Assembly (NCBI GenBank): GCA_946187865.1
Contig: CAMHST010000002.1
Coordinates: 1 to 64,000, forward strand
Reading direction: 5' to 3'
Origin: an uncultured Bacteroidales bacterium
Lineage (GTDB): Bacteria; Bacteroidota; Bacteroidia; Bacteroidales; UBA932
Length of the DNA stretch: 64,000 bases
Every line of letters begins with the position of its first letter. Within the stretch, counting starts at the first letter, position 1. Below, piece by piece: positions 39,677 to 49,111 of this stretch. The notes beneath the pieces are model-generated. The model saw nothing but the letters and a program-made list of their open reading frames with translations. It was not told where the DNA came from and ran no database searches. The translations under genes and the position numbers were made by a program.

Positions 39677-41485
39677 TTATTTAACTTTCTTTCCCCACCA
39701 GGTGACGTTGAGATTCTTTTCCGTTCCGGCATAGACCACGGTCTCTACCCGGGGGTTGGCTTCCCAGTCCACTTCCTTGGCCACAGCCACCACCACGGTA
39801 CGGGTGGCGGTCTTGAGGGTCAGGAACTGCCTGGCCTCGTCGAAGCTCCAGCTGCCGGTGAGGGCGCCGGAGAGAGTGCCGTCGGCCTTGAGCTCCAGTT
39901 TGGAAGAAACGTCCTGCTTGCCATAGTCATACTTGAGGTTGATGTGCTCCCAGCTGCCGGGAAGGTCTTCGGCCTTCACCGTTTTCTTGGTCAGGCCGCC
40001 GAAGCGCTCCGGCAGGGCGATGGGCCACAGGTCGTCCAGAGCGTCGGCCGACGAAGGGCACCACACGATGCGGCGCACATGGCCCATCATCACCGCGTTG
40101 GGCGCATTGCCGCCCGCACTCTCCGGGAAGCGGCCCTGCGAGGCGTAGAACCAGTCTCCGGTGCCGTCCTGTTGGAAGATGCAGCAGTGGGAAATGCCCA
40201 CCCAGCCGTTACTGCCCGAGAATTTATACGGATGGGTAACGATGGGGAAGCAGTCTCCGCGGCCGTTGGTGAAGTTGCGGCCGGTAATGTCGTAATAGGG
40301 GCCTTCAATGCTCTCTGCGCGGACTACACGGGTGTTATAAGGCACATCCAGGCCGTCGTAGGCCATGAACAGGTAATAATAGCCGTCCTTGTACACGATT
40401 TCCGGCGCCTCGCTCCCCTGCCAGCGGGAGTTGGAGGAACGGGTGCCCACGCGCACGCCGAAGCGGGCGGTGAGGTCCGCTGCGGAATCGGCCCAGGGAT
40501 CCCCGAGTTCCTTCACGGGCATACCCGTCTCCGGATTGATTTCCAGCAGGGCGAAGCCGCTGTGCCAGGAGCCGTGGATCAGGTAGTGCTTGGAGGTTTT
40601 GGGGTCGATGATATAGGTGGGGTCGATGGCGTTGTAATAGAAATAGGCTTCCCAGTTGGTGAGCGCCTTGCGCTCCCAGCCGTCCTTGCCCAGGTCCGAA
40701 GACGAGCAGGTGACAAAGCCGTAGTCCGTCCACTCGCCGGTTTCCGGAGAGGTGGTCTCGCACATGCCGATAAAGGCCCGCTCCGTCCAGGAGCCGTCGA
40801 AGTTCTCCACCGTATTGGCCTTTCCGGTCTTGATGTAATTGTCTATGACGATGCAGTAGTACATCCGGAGCTTCCCGTTCACTTCGCGGATCACCGGCGC
40901 CCAGTAACCGTACTGCAGGTTGGCGCGGCCAATCACTTCCAGGCCCATCCGCTTGCGGATCTCGTTCAGGCGGGTGTACACCCAGTCCGGCGCATCCGTG
41001 AACGGGCCGGGAACATAGCTCCAGTTCACCAGGTCCTTGGAGCGCTTGCCCGGGAAATGGGAATGGTCCTTTCCGTTCATGTGCTCGTTGCCATAGGAGG
41101 CATCCGTGTTGAACATGTAATAGTAGCCTTTGTAGTAGGCGATGGAAGGGTCGTGTACGTTGGCCAGGTTCCACTTGTCCTTGTTGGACCAGCCGGCGAT
41201 GGAGCGGTAGTCGTCGTTGAAGGAAGGAATGGTCTTGCCGTCCGTGACGGCAGGCTCTGCGGCCGTTCCTTTCCACGTGCCGGTGCTCTTGGGCGTGATG
41301 GCGCTGTAGGCAGGAGCGTCCGTGCCGCCGCCTGTTCCGGGTTCCGTGCCCGTACCCGTGCCTGTGCCTGTACCCGTACCGGAGCCACCGGTCTTGATGC
41401 CTGTGGGTTCGTCAGGTTTTTGGCAGGATGCGACTACAAGGAGGGCGGCGCAGAAGGCCCCAAAAACGGTTTTCGTGAACTTCAT
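39677..41485 (-). CDS. GH43 endo-1,5-alpha-L-arabinanase-like lipoprotein with C-terminal domain
   Basis: 602 residues from the ATG at 41485 (MKFTKTVFGAFCAALLVVASC, Cys21). A Gly-Thr repeat linker (GSGTGTGTGTGTGTEPGTGG), encoded by near hexanucleotide repeats, holds the catalytic part away from the membrane and could change length by slippage without shifting the frame. Propeller (about 85-480): base Asp in NVHDPSIAYY, second Asp in AIDPTYIID, acid Glu in GSEAPEIVYK, pocket His in ISHCCIF. The C-terminal beta-barrel (about 495-602) is the domain seen in extracellular arabinanases. A surface endo-enzyme feeding SusCD2. Confidence 0.9.
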   Translation of the reverse strand: MKFTKTVFGAFCAALLVVASCQKPDEPTGIKTGGSGTGTGTGTGTGTEPGTGGGTDAPAYSAITPKSTGTWKGTAAEPAVTDGKTIPSFNDDYRSIAGWSNKDKWNLANVHDPSIAYYKGYYYMFNTDASYGNEHMNGKDHSHFPGKRSKDLVNWSYVPGPFTDAPDWVYTRLNEIRKRMGLEVIGRANLQYGYWAPVIREVNGKLRMYYCIVIDNYIKTGKANTVENFDGSWTERAFIGMCETTSPETGEWTDYGFVTCSSSDLGKDGWERKALTNWEAYFYYNAIDPTYIIDPKTSKHYLIHGSWHSGFALLEINPETGMPVKELGDPWADSAADLTARFGVRVGTRSSNSRWQGSEAPEIVYKDGYYYLFMAYDGLDVPYNTRVVRAESIEGPYYDITGRNFTNGRGDCFPIVTHPYKFSGSNGWVGISHCCIFQQDGTGDWFYASQGRFPESAGGNAPNAVMMGHVRRIVWCPSSADALDDLWPIALPERFGGLTKKTVKAEDLPGSWEHINLKYDYGKQDVSSKLELKADGTLSGALTGSWSFDEARQFLTLKTATRTVVVAVAKEVDWEANPRVETVVYAGTEKNLNVTWWGKKVK

Positions 41486-41501
41486 GACTTTAAAATTATG
41501 T

Positions 41502-41555
41502 GGGTGGTCCCTCTGAGATGCTCCGCCCAGCGCGCAGCATGACACAGGACCACCC
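41502..41555 (-). repeat. Stem-loop after susD2
   Basis: Arms GGACCACCC (41547-41555) and GGGTGGTCC (41502-41510) enclose a 36-base GC-rich loop with an inner ATGCT/AGCAT pairing. It occupies the spacer between susD2 and the arabinanase gene, 16 bases before the start. No T-run follows. Confidence 0.65.
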
Positions 41556-41585
41556 GCAAAGATAAGCAAAAAACTGTACAATAAA

Positions 41586-43364
41586 CTACAGGGCGGTCAC
41601 CGGACGCACCTTGCCGTACTTCTGGATGAATTCAGGTCCATTGTCGGTGTTGGTGTTGGCCGAGTTGCCGTGGATGTTCTGGTTGGCATTGCGGGTACCC
41701 TGGTAAATCGGGAAGTACTCGAAGCCCGGCGTGTAATACTTGTAGGAGTAGTCGGAAGCGGTGGCCACCGTCAGTTCCTGGGTGGAAACCGGGGCGCCCT
41801 CGGCCGTATCCAGCATGTAGCAGCTGTGCTGCTTGATCTGGTCAAGACGGCCGCTGTCGTAGAAGAAGCCCCAGCGGATGAGGTCCACGCCACGTCCGTT
41901 CTCGCAGCCGAATTCCTTCGGGCGCTCCACGTTGGCGATCTGCTCGAAGAGCTTGTCGGCGTTGCCGGAGAAGTCGGCCAGGGCAAGGTCTGAGAGGCCG
42001 GCGCGGCGGCGCACGATGTTGATGTACTCGATGGCTTCAGCCGTGGGACCGGAGATCTCGTTGATGCACTCGGCGGCACGCAGCAGCACGTCACTGTAAC
42101 GCATCAGGCGCAGGTTGACTCCGCAGTGCAGACCGGTCACAATGCTCTGGTAGATGTTGTTGCGGGCATTGGTGAACTTGGCGATGGACATGCCGCCCTG
42201 GGTGTTGTTGGAGCGCGGAGTCCGGGTGATCTCCTGCTGGTAAACAACGTTGGAGCGGGGGTCTCCGCCGTTCGGATAAGCGGCGTTGGTGGTTCCTGTG
42301 TAGGCGCTGTACTCAGGTTCGTAGGTAACGATGGTCCAGTACAGGCGCGGGTCCAGGGTACCGTCGGTGCAGCGCTCGGCCTTGAACAGGTTGTACAGCC
42401 AAGGGGAGGCGGCCAGGTCGCCCCAGCTGCCCAGTTCCTGGGAACCGTAGTTGGACTCTACGGCGTGGCCCTGGGTGGCGTTGGTTGAGATGTTCACCGG
42501 AGTCCACTCCTCGTCGGAGCCGCCCATGCCGTAGTCCAGGAACTGCACCTCGAAGAGGCTCTCGGCGTTGTTCTCGTACTGGGCGCCTTCACGGAAGTTG
42601 TCACCATAGTCGCGCATGAGCTCGTAACGGCCATAGGTGCCGGCAATGATGTCCTTGAGCACGGAAAGGGCTTCGTCGTACTTGTGGCGGAACATCAGGG
42701 CACGGGCATAGTAACCGGCAGCTGCACCGCTGGTAGCACGACCATTGGCCCACTCTCCGCCGGCATCCTTGGTGGGAAGCAGGGAGATGGCTTCTTTGAG
42801 GTCGGTCTCGATCTGGTCGAAGACCTCGTCCTGGCTCACGTTGCTGGCGTACATGCTCTCGATGGAGGAGTACTGCTCATAGTCGGTGAACAGCGGGACG
42901 GTCTGATAATAAGTAGCCAGATTGTAGTAGGCCAGGGCACGCAGGAACAGGGCCTGTCCCTTGATGCGGTCGATTCCGGTATTGGTGCTTTCCAGGCTGG
43001 CGATGCGGGAGAGAACCAGGTTGCAGCGGTTCACCACATGGAAGTTGTCTCTCCAGGGCCACTGGTCGCCGATGTCGATCTGGCCGTTGGAATTGAGGTT
43101 GTCATAGGGCAGGTACCACTGCTGGGAGGAGTTCCACACCTCGTCGCCGCGGACCGCATCCAGGGTGTAACCCACGCGGGCAAAGGTACCCTCCAGGCGG
43201 ATACGGTTGTAGCAGGCGATGAGGGCCTCGTTCAGGTCGGACTCGGTGTAACCGAAGTCAGCGGTGGTCTGGTTGTTCGGGTTTTTGACATCCAGTGCTT
43301 TTTCGCAGGAAGCCACGGAACCGATGACCGCGAGAGTTGCCAGAACAATTGTTATCTTTTTCAT
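41586..43364 (-). CDS. SusD-like surface glycan-binding lipoprotein (PUL 2)
   Basis: 592 residues from the ATG at 43364 (MKKITIVLATLAVIGSVASC, Cys20). RagB/SusD features: DLNEALIACYNRIRLEG, GQALFLRALAYYNLATYYQ, RYSDVLLRAAECINEI, EYINIVRRRAGL and a late GVDLIRWGF. It pairs with the SusC whose gene ends 28 bases upstream. Recognition of arabinan is inferred from the surrounding arabinanases. Confidence 0.96.
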   Translation of the reverse strand: MKKITIVLATLAVIGSVASCEKALDVKNPNNQTTADFGYTESDLNEALIACYNRIRLEGTFARVGYTLDAVRGDEVWNSSQQWYLPYDNLNSNGQIDIGDQWPWRDNFHVVNRCNLVLSRIASLESTNTGIDRIKGQALFLRALAYYNLATYYQTVPLFTDYEQYSSIESMYASNVSQDEVFDQIETDLKEAISLLPTKDAGGEWANGRATSGAAAGYYARALMFRHKYDEALSVLKDIIAGTYGRYELMRDYGDNFREGAQYENNAESLFEVQFLDYGMGGSDEEWTPVNISTNATQGHAVESNYGSQELGSWGDLAASPWLYNLFKAERCTDGTLDPRLYWTIVTYEPEYSAYTGTTNAAYPNGGDPRSNVVYQQEITRTPRSNNTQGGMSIAKFTNARNNIYQSIVTGLHCGVNLRLMRYSDVLLRAAECINEISGPTAEAIEYINIVRRRAGLSDLALADFSGNADKLFEQIANVERPKEFGCENGRGVDLIRWGFFYDSGRLDQIKQHSCYMLDTAEGAPVSTQELTVATASDYSYKYYTPGFEYFPIYQGTRNANQNIHGNSANTNTDNGPEFIQKYGKVRPVTAL

Positions 43365-43392
43365 GATCTTGTTCGTATTAAGCTTGGACATC

Positions 43393-46300
43393 TTAGAAGG
43401 AAAGCTTCACACCCAGCATCACAGTGGTAGGAGCCGGATAGGAGCAATAGTTGTAACCAGGGGTGAAAGCACCACCCGCGAAGTCGATGTTGTAACCGCG
43501 GTAAGGGCTGATGGTCAGGAGGTTCTGTCCGCTCACATAGATACGGCCGCCCTGGATGAAGGCGTTCTCGCCGAACAGGCCGTCAGGCAGGTTGTAACCG
43601 AACTCGACATTGGCAATCTTCCAGTAGGCGCCGTTCTGCAGATAGCGGGAGCTGAACATGTCGTTGGTGATGGAACCGGTGGACTTGTAGTACACGCGCG
43701 GCACATTGGTGTTGGTGTTGGAAGGAGTCCATGCGTTCAGAAGGTCAGCGCTGCGGTTGGTCATGCCGTAGGAGCTGCGCAGAGTCATGTCCACGAAGTC
43801 CAGGAGCTGATAACCGGCGGCACCGAAGGTGGAGATGCTCAGGTCGAAGTTCTTGTACTCGAAGCGGGCGCTCAGGCCGAACTGGACCTTGGCCATACCG
43901 CTGCCGATGAAGGTCTGGTCGTCGGAGGTAATCTGACCGTCCGGAACGCCTTCGGGGCCGCTGATGTCCTTGTAGGCCACGTCGCCGGGCTGGGCACCGT
44001 TCTGGATCACATAATTGCCCAGATCGTTCACGCGGTTGTCAATCTCTTCCTGGCTCTGGAAAATGCCTTCATAGACATAGCCGTAGAAGCGACCTACCTC
44101 GGCGCCCACCTCGGTGCGGGTGAAACCGTCGTTGCGGGATTCACCGGAAGGTCCCAGGGACACCACGGTGTTCTTGGGCAGGGTGAGGTTGCCGGAGAAC
44201 TCGTACTTGAACGCGTTCTTGTAGTTGCGGTAGGTGGCGGAGAACTCCAGACCGGTGTTCCGCATGGAAGCGGCGTTCATGGTCACGGTCTCGTTGGTGG
44301 CGCCAGCCTCGGCCGGAACGGGCACGCTGTACAGCAGGTCCTCGGACAGGGCGTTGTAGTAGTCCATGTTGAACTCGAAGGCACCGCCGAACATGGCCAG
44401 GTCCAGACCCACGTCCAGGGTCTTCTTCTTCTCCCAGTGGATACCGGTGTTCACATAGTTGGAGATGGAGGAACCGGTGACCTTGTCGCCGCCGAAGCTG
44501 TAGGTGTAGTTGCCGCGGGCCATGGTGTCCATGTACTGGTACTCGCCGATATTCTCGTTACCCAGCACACCATAGCTGGCGCGGAGTTTCAGGAGGTTCA
44601 CCACGGAAGGATCCACGGTGAAGAAGGGCTCCTTGTCGATACGCCAGCCGATGGAGGCGGAAGGGAACCAATCCCAGTGGTTGCCCGTGGAAAGGCGGGA
44701 GGAACCATCACGACGGACCGTAGCCTGGAAGAGGTAGCGGCTGTCGTAGTCGTAGGTGATACGGCCGATATAGGAAGCCAGCACGTGCTCGAACTCGGAG
44801 GAGTTGGCGTCGCGGTCGGCGGCGTTGCCCACCTGCAGGTAATAAGGCTCGGGCATGTTGTTGCCCCAGGCGGTGAGGTTGTGGGTGAGCTCGCGCTCGA
44901 AGGTCATACCGGCCACGGCATTCAGGTGATGCAGGCCGAACTTGCCGTCATAGGTAACGTAGTTTTCCACCAGGAAGTCCGCATAGCTGCGATAGCCCTG
45001 GGTAAGGCGCTCGTTGCCCTTGGCGAGGTAGTTGGTCGTACTCTGGATGAAGGAAGGCACAAAGGTGAAATCCTTGGCCACCGTCTTGCTGTAAGAGAGG
45101 TTCAGGTTGTACTCGAACTTGTGGTTGTCGTTCTTCAGGCCCACCATGTCCAGCAGGTCCACCGTGGCGGAACCCGTGGCCACCACGCGGTCCACGAGGG
45201 TGTTGCGCTCCAGGAGGTTGTTGTACAGGAGCGGGTTGGTCATACGGATGTCGCCGTGGACGTCGTCATAGTAGGTGCCGAAGCCGAAGGAGTCGTAGGA
45301 GTACTCGGAAGCGGCGGAAACCTGACGGTCCAGGAACCAGGTGCTCTCGTCATAGGCCTTGATGGAAGGGGGCATCAGCAGGGCCGATGCCATCACCGGG
45401 TACTGGGTGCCGTACAGGCCCTGCACATACTCGTTGGCATTGGACAGGGACATGCTGTCCTGGCTGCTGTGGGAATACACCACGCCGGTGCGCAGTTTCA
45501 CGAACTTGATATCCATGGTGTTGTTCACACGGGCGGTGAAACGGTCGTAGTTGGGGCCGGCGCCTACCATGGTACCCTTCTGGTTGAAGTAGTCCAGGGC
45601 TACGTTGAAGGTGCTGTTCTCACCACCGCCGGAGAGGTTCACGTTGTGGTTCTGGCGGATACCGGTCTTGAATACGGCGTCGAACCAGTCGGTGTTCACC
45701 TGGGTGGGATCCACATACTTGGCGCTGGAGGGATCGTATCCGGCGGGAACGGCCAGGCCGCTGTTGTCGAAGGCCATGCGTACGAACTCGCCGTACTGGG
45801 CCGAATCCATTACCTTATATACGTTCTTGCGGATTTTGTCCACACCCACATAGCCGGTGTAATCCACACGGATGGGCTGGTTCTTCTTACCGCCCTTGGT
45901 GGTGATGATCACCACGCCGTTAGCGGCACGGGAACCGTAGATAGCGGCTGCGGAAGCGTCCTTCAGGACCTGGATGGTCTCGATGTCGTTCGGGGAGAAG
46001 TCACGGATGGTGGTACCCATGGGAACGCCGTCGATCACATACAGGGGGGCGGTGCTGCCGAAGCTGCCCAGACCGCGGATACGCACGGCGGGGTCTGCAC
46101 CCGGCTGACCGTCGGAAGTAATCTGCACACCGGCCACCTTACCTTCCAGCATGGTGGAGATGTTGGAGTGGGAGACCTTCTTCATCTCGTCGGCATCCAC
46201 GATGGCTACCGAACCGGTGAGGTCTACCTTCTTCTGGGAACCGTAACCGATCACCACAACCTGGTCCAGCAGGGTGTTCTCGGTCTGGATGGTGATGGTC

Positions 46301-46605
46301 CCGAGGTCTCCGCCGCGGGTGATTTCCATTTCCAGGGTCTCGTAACCCACGGAAACGATCTGGATGGTGGAACCTTCGGGAACGGAGAGGGTGAACTTTC
46401 CGTCGAAGTCGGTGGTGGTACCCAGGGTGGTTCCCTTGACCACGATGCCGGCGCCCAGGGCGGGCTCTCCGGTCTCGTCCACGACGGTACCGCTGATGGT
46501 CACATTATTCTGGGCCTGGGCCACGAAACCTGTTTGTCCGCCAAGGACAGAGGGAACGGTTGCCAGGATGCCGCAAAGAGCAATGCTTGCAAATATCTTT
46601 TTCAT
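43393..46605 (-). CDS. SusC-like TonB-dependent outer membrane transporter (PUL 2)
   Basis: 1070 residues. Signal peptide (cleaved near VAQAQ), regulatory domain (about 33-115, ISGTVVDETGEPALGAGIVV), TonB-box region (LLDQVVVIGYGSQKKVDLTG), plug (about 125-240, GKVAGVQI, PLYVIDGVPMG, VLKDASAAAIYGSRAANGVV) and a 22-strand barrel ending in TTVMLGVKLSF. Imports arabino-oligosaccharides together with SusD2. Only 18 bases separate it from the glycan-binding lipoprotein upstream. Confidence 0.97.
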   Translation of the reverse strand: MKKIFASIALCGILATVPSVLGGQTGFVAQAQNNVTISGTVVDETGEPALGAGIVVKGTTLGTTTDFDGKFTLSVPEGSTIQIVSVGYETLEMEITRGGDLGTITIQTENTLLDQVVVIGYGSQKKVDLTGSVAIVDADEMKKVSHSNISTMLEGKVAGVQITSDGQPGADPAVRIRGLGSFGSTAPLYVIDGVPMGTTIRDFSPNDIETIQVLKDASAAAIYGSRAANGVVIITTKGGKKNQPIRVDYTGYVGVDKIRKNVYKVMDSAQYGEFVRMAFDNSGLAVPAGYDPSSAKYVDPTQVNTDWFDAVFKTGIRQNHNVNLSGGGENSTFNVALDYFNQKGTMVGAGPNYDRFTARVNNTMDIKFVKLRTGVVYSHSSQDSMSLSNANEYVQGLYGTQYPVMASALLMPPSIKAYDESTWFLDRQVSAASEYSYDSFGFGTYYDDVHGDIRMTNPLLYNNLLERNTLVDRVVATGSATVDLLDMVGLKNDNHKFEYNLNLSYSKTVAKDFTFVPSFIQSTTNYLAKGNERLTQGYRSYADFLVENYVTYDGKFGLHHLNAVAGMTFERELTHNLTAWGNNMPEPYYLQVGNAADRDANSSEFEHVLASYIGRITYDYDSRYLFQATVRRDGSSRLSTGNHWDWFPSASIGWRIDKEPFFTVDPSVVNLLKLRASYGVLGNENIGEYQYMDTMARGNYTYSFGGDKVTGSSISNYVNTGIHWEKKKTLDVGLDLAMFGGAFEFNMDYYNALSEDLLYSVPVPAEAGATNETVTMNAASMRNTGLEFSATYRNYKNAFKYEFSGNLTLPKNTVVSLGPSGESRNDGFTRTEVGAEVGRFYGYVYEGIFQSQEEIDNRVNDLGNYVIQNGAQPGDVAYKDISGPEGVPDGQITSDDQTFIGSGMAKVQFGLSARFEYKNFDLSISTFGAAGYQLLDFVDMTLRSSYGMTNRSADLLNAWTPSNTNTNVPRVYYKSTGSITNDMFSSRYLQNGAYWKIANVEFGYNLPDGLFGENAFIQGGRIYVSGQNLLTISPYRGYNIDFAGGAFTPGYNYCSYPAPTTVMLGVKLSF

Positions 46606-46623
46606 ATCTTTTCTGTCTTTAGC

Positions 46624-49065
46624 TTAGTCGAAATCGAGGTAGGATTCCTCCGTAACAAAAGCGAACTGAACGTCGGCGCTGTCGACGGCGATGTTTCCGT
46701 AGCGCTGGAAATGCGTCTCGCCATTGGCATATACCACATAATAGGAGATGCTGGCCATGCCGGCGTTATTGGCTACGGTAACGCTGACGGAAGACCCGTC
46801 GATATTGGACATGAAGGTATCCCAGTTCCAGTCGCAGGCGAGTGTCCAGCCCAGCTGGCCAAGGCCATCGGCTGTATTGACAGCATACTGCCAGCCGTAG
46901 TTGTCCATCCTCACCACGCCGTACTCGGTACCGTCGGCCTTGCGGAGAATGGTGCAGGGGCTGTGCCAGTTGCCCAGGTTGTCGGAGCCCACCGTCATGC
47001 TCACGGTCTGGCTCTCACCGTCTGCAACAGTCCAGTCCTTGGAGAAAGTGCTCCACCAAGGGTTGCTGAAGTCTGCAGCGCCTACGCGGTCGGTCTGCTT
47101 GTCCTGCGTGCCTGCCTTGATGTTCAGGCTGGCCGACGCCGTGTATTCCTTGCCGGAGGCATCTTTGTACTTCACGCTGGCAACGTCGGCATAGACACCG
47201 GGCGTACCCATGAACACGCGTTTGTCATCCGGAATGGAAACTTCCACGTCCTTGCCGCTGAGCGCGATGGAGGAACCGTCGGAATAGACGGCTTTCACCT
47301 GCACGGCTTCCTCGGAGAGGGTCACGAACTTGGCTCCGCCGATTACATAAGCGTTGGCGACAGCCTCGATGCCGGTAAGCTTGGCATCCACGGCGGCCTT
47401 GTCCAGGATAACCACGTAGGATTCCTCGGTGACGATGCTCATCTGGAGGTCGGCGCTGTCCACAGTGACACCCAGATACTTCTGGACATGGGATTCGCCG
47501 TTGGCGTAAGTCACATTGTACACGATGTCGGCCGTATTGTTCCCGTTATTGGTAACAGTGATGCTTACCGCGGACATGTTCTGATTGGCCGCGAACAGGT
47601 CGAAGTTCCAGTCGCTTTCCAGCACCAGGCTGGCGTTTCCGTCATAGCCGGCACCCCAGCCGAAGTTGTCCATGCGGACCACGGCATACTCGTTCAGGGC
47701 GGCTCCGCGGAGGATGGTGCACGGGCTGTGCCAGTTGGCCAGGTTGTCGGAATAGACAAAGGTATGGACCGTTACGCTCTCACCGGCGGGAACGGGTTTG
47801 TCCGCGCCCAGGAAGGTGGTCCACCAGGCGTTGGTGAAATCAGGGGCGCCGATGGCTTCGGTTCCCAGCTTCACCATGACAGGGCAGGTGGTCTTGACAC
47901 CGGAGAACTCGATCTCCACTTCCTGCGTGCCGGCAACGGGCTGTACGGCACCGAATACCAGGGCGGCGTTGTCCAGCACCATGGTGGAACCGTCCGACTT
48001 GGTACCGGTCACTTCCAAGCCTTCCGTATAGAAGGGAACCGGCTGGTCGTACGCATAATAAGTAGTGGTAATCGGGAGCTTGGTCACGGCGATGGTGGCG
48101 AAGTCGGTCACCTCGAAGGTATAGTAGGCAGCCACGGGATCGCCCGGTTTGCCCTGCTTGGTCTTGCTGTAAGAGACAACCACGGTCTTGGTACCCACCG
48201 TGGAGAGGTCGGGCTCGATGATATAAAGGTCTTCGGGAGCCACCACGGTGGAAGAACCGTCTTCGAACTGGACGGTGGCCACCGTCTCACCCCAGTAGTC
48301 TTCGTTGCCAAGGGCAATGGCCACGGGTGTATTGGAAAGGGTCATGCTCACGGCGGGATAGTCTGGAATCTCGGCAATCTCGGAATCTACCAGATATGCC
48401 TTCTTCACATTGAAGTGGCTGCCGTCGGCAACCAGGAACAGGTTCACATCTTCAGTGGCGGGAACGGGCTGGTTGTATTTCTCTACAATGTCAAAGCCGT
48501 CTGCAGCCACACTGTGCACCTCCAGATAAGCGGCGCCGGCGCGGGCGTGATCCAGGGTCATGGTCACATAGGCGCCCTGCATCTTCTCGCGGAACTCGTC
48601 CCAGTTCACTTCACCGCCGCCGTAGTCGAATTCGATGACGGCACCGTCATAGTCGGCGTTGCCCCAGCCATACCAGTCGGAGCGGATGACGAAATACTCG
48701 GAATAGCCGTCTGCACCACGCTCGCCCTTGGCCACGCAGACATTCCAGTTGTTCCAGTTGTTCACACCGGAACCGTAGTTTTCAAATTCCAGGACCAGTT
48801 TCTTTCCGGGCGGAACCGCAAAGTACTGGCTGAATCCGCCGTCGGACCACCATCCCTGGGTGTTGTCCTCGGCGCCCACGATGGGAACGGTAATGGTAAT
48901 CTCGGTGACACCCTCCTGCTGGGAAGCCTGTTTTTCGGCGATGTAGTCCGCAATCTTCTGGGAAAGATCTTCCGGAGCATCCACCTCATAGGGTTCCAAA
49001 CCGGTGCACCCCACCGATACCGCAACTGCAAATGCAGCGAATAGCATCAATTTTCGGGTTTTCAT
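46624..49065 (-). CDS. Multidomain surface glycan-binding lipoprotein with a three-copy beta-sandwich module
   Basis: 813 residues, lipoprotein Cys20 (AVAVSVGC). No catalytic motif. Three related modules of about 150 residues occur at about 65-226, 405-556 and 662-813. Each begins with a WW pair (GWWSDGGF, AWWTTFLG, PWWSTFSK), then an NW-rich strand (NWNNWNVC, NLANWHSPC, NLGNWHSPC), EYxVxRxDxxGW, a DWNxDxF-like segment and a final strand with TEESY or an equivalent. Modules 2 and 3 are closest to each other. Ig-like bacterial domains (about 227-400 and 557-650) space them. It is placed directly upstream of susC, where surface glycan-binding proteins are common. Confidence 0.85.
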   Translation of the reverse strand: MKTRKLMLFAAFAVAVSVGCTGLEPYEVDAPEDLSQKIADYIAEKQASQQEGVTEITITVPIVGAEDNTQGWWSDGGFSQYFAVPPGKKLVLEFENYGSGVNNWNNWNVCVAKGERGADGYSEYFVIRSDWYGWGNADYDGAVIEFDYGGGEVNWDEFREKMQGAYVTMTLDHARAGAAYLEVHSVAADGFDIVEKYNQPVPATEDVNLFLVADGSHFNVKKAYLVDSEIAEIPDYPAVSMTLSNTPVAIALGNEDYWGETVATVQFEDGSSTVVAPEDLYIIEPDLSTVGTKTVVVSYSKTKQGKPGDPVAAYYTFEVTDFATIAVTKLPITTTYYAYDQPVPFYTEGLEVTGTKSDGSTMVLDNAALVFGAVQPVAGTQEVEIEFSGVKTTCPVMVKLGTEAIGAPDFTNAWWTTFLGADKPVPAGESVTVHTFVYSDNLANWHSPCTILRGAALNEYAVVRMDNFGWGAGYDGNASLVLESDWNFDLFAANQNMSAVSITVTNNGNNTADIVYNVTYANGESHVQKYLGVTVDSADLQMSIVTEESYVVILDKAAVDAKLTGIEAVANAYVIGGAKFVTLSEEAVQVKAVYSDGSSIALSGKDVEVSIPDDKRVFMGTPGVYADVASVKYKDASGKEYTASASLNIKAGTQDKQTDRVGAADFSNPWWSTFSKDWTVADGESQTVSMTVGSDNLGNWHSPCTILRKADGTEYGVVRMDNYGWQYAVNTADGLGQLGWTLACDWNWDTFMSNIDGSSVSVTVANNAGMASISYYVVYANGETHFQRYGNIAVDSADVQFAFVTEESYLDFD

Positions 49066-49111
49066 GCTGTTTTTGGTTTTAATTTGGTTAATTATTTAAT
49101 GATTTAGATTA

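Noticed and set aside
43264..49044. A 1926-codon plus-strand open frame across PUL 2
   Set aside because: It lies opposite the well-supported SusD, SusC and glycan-binding genes. Its translation is rich in His, Gly and Val without domains, which is what the antisense frame of GC-rich genes gives.
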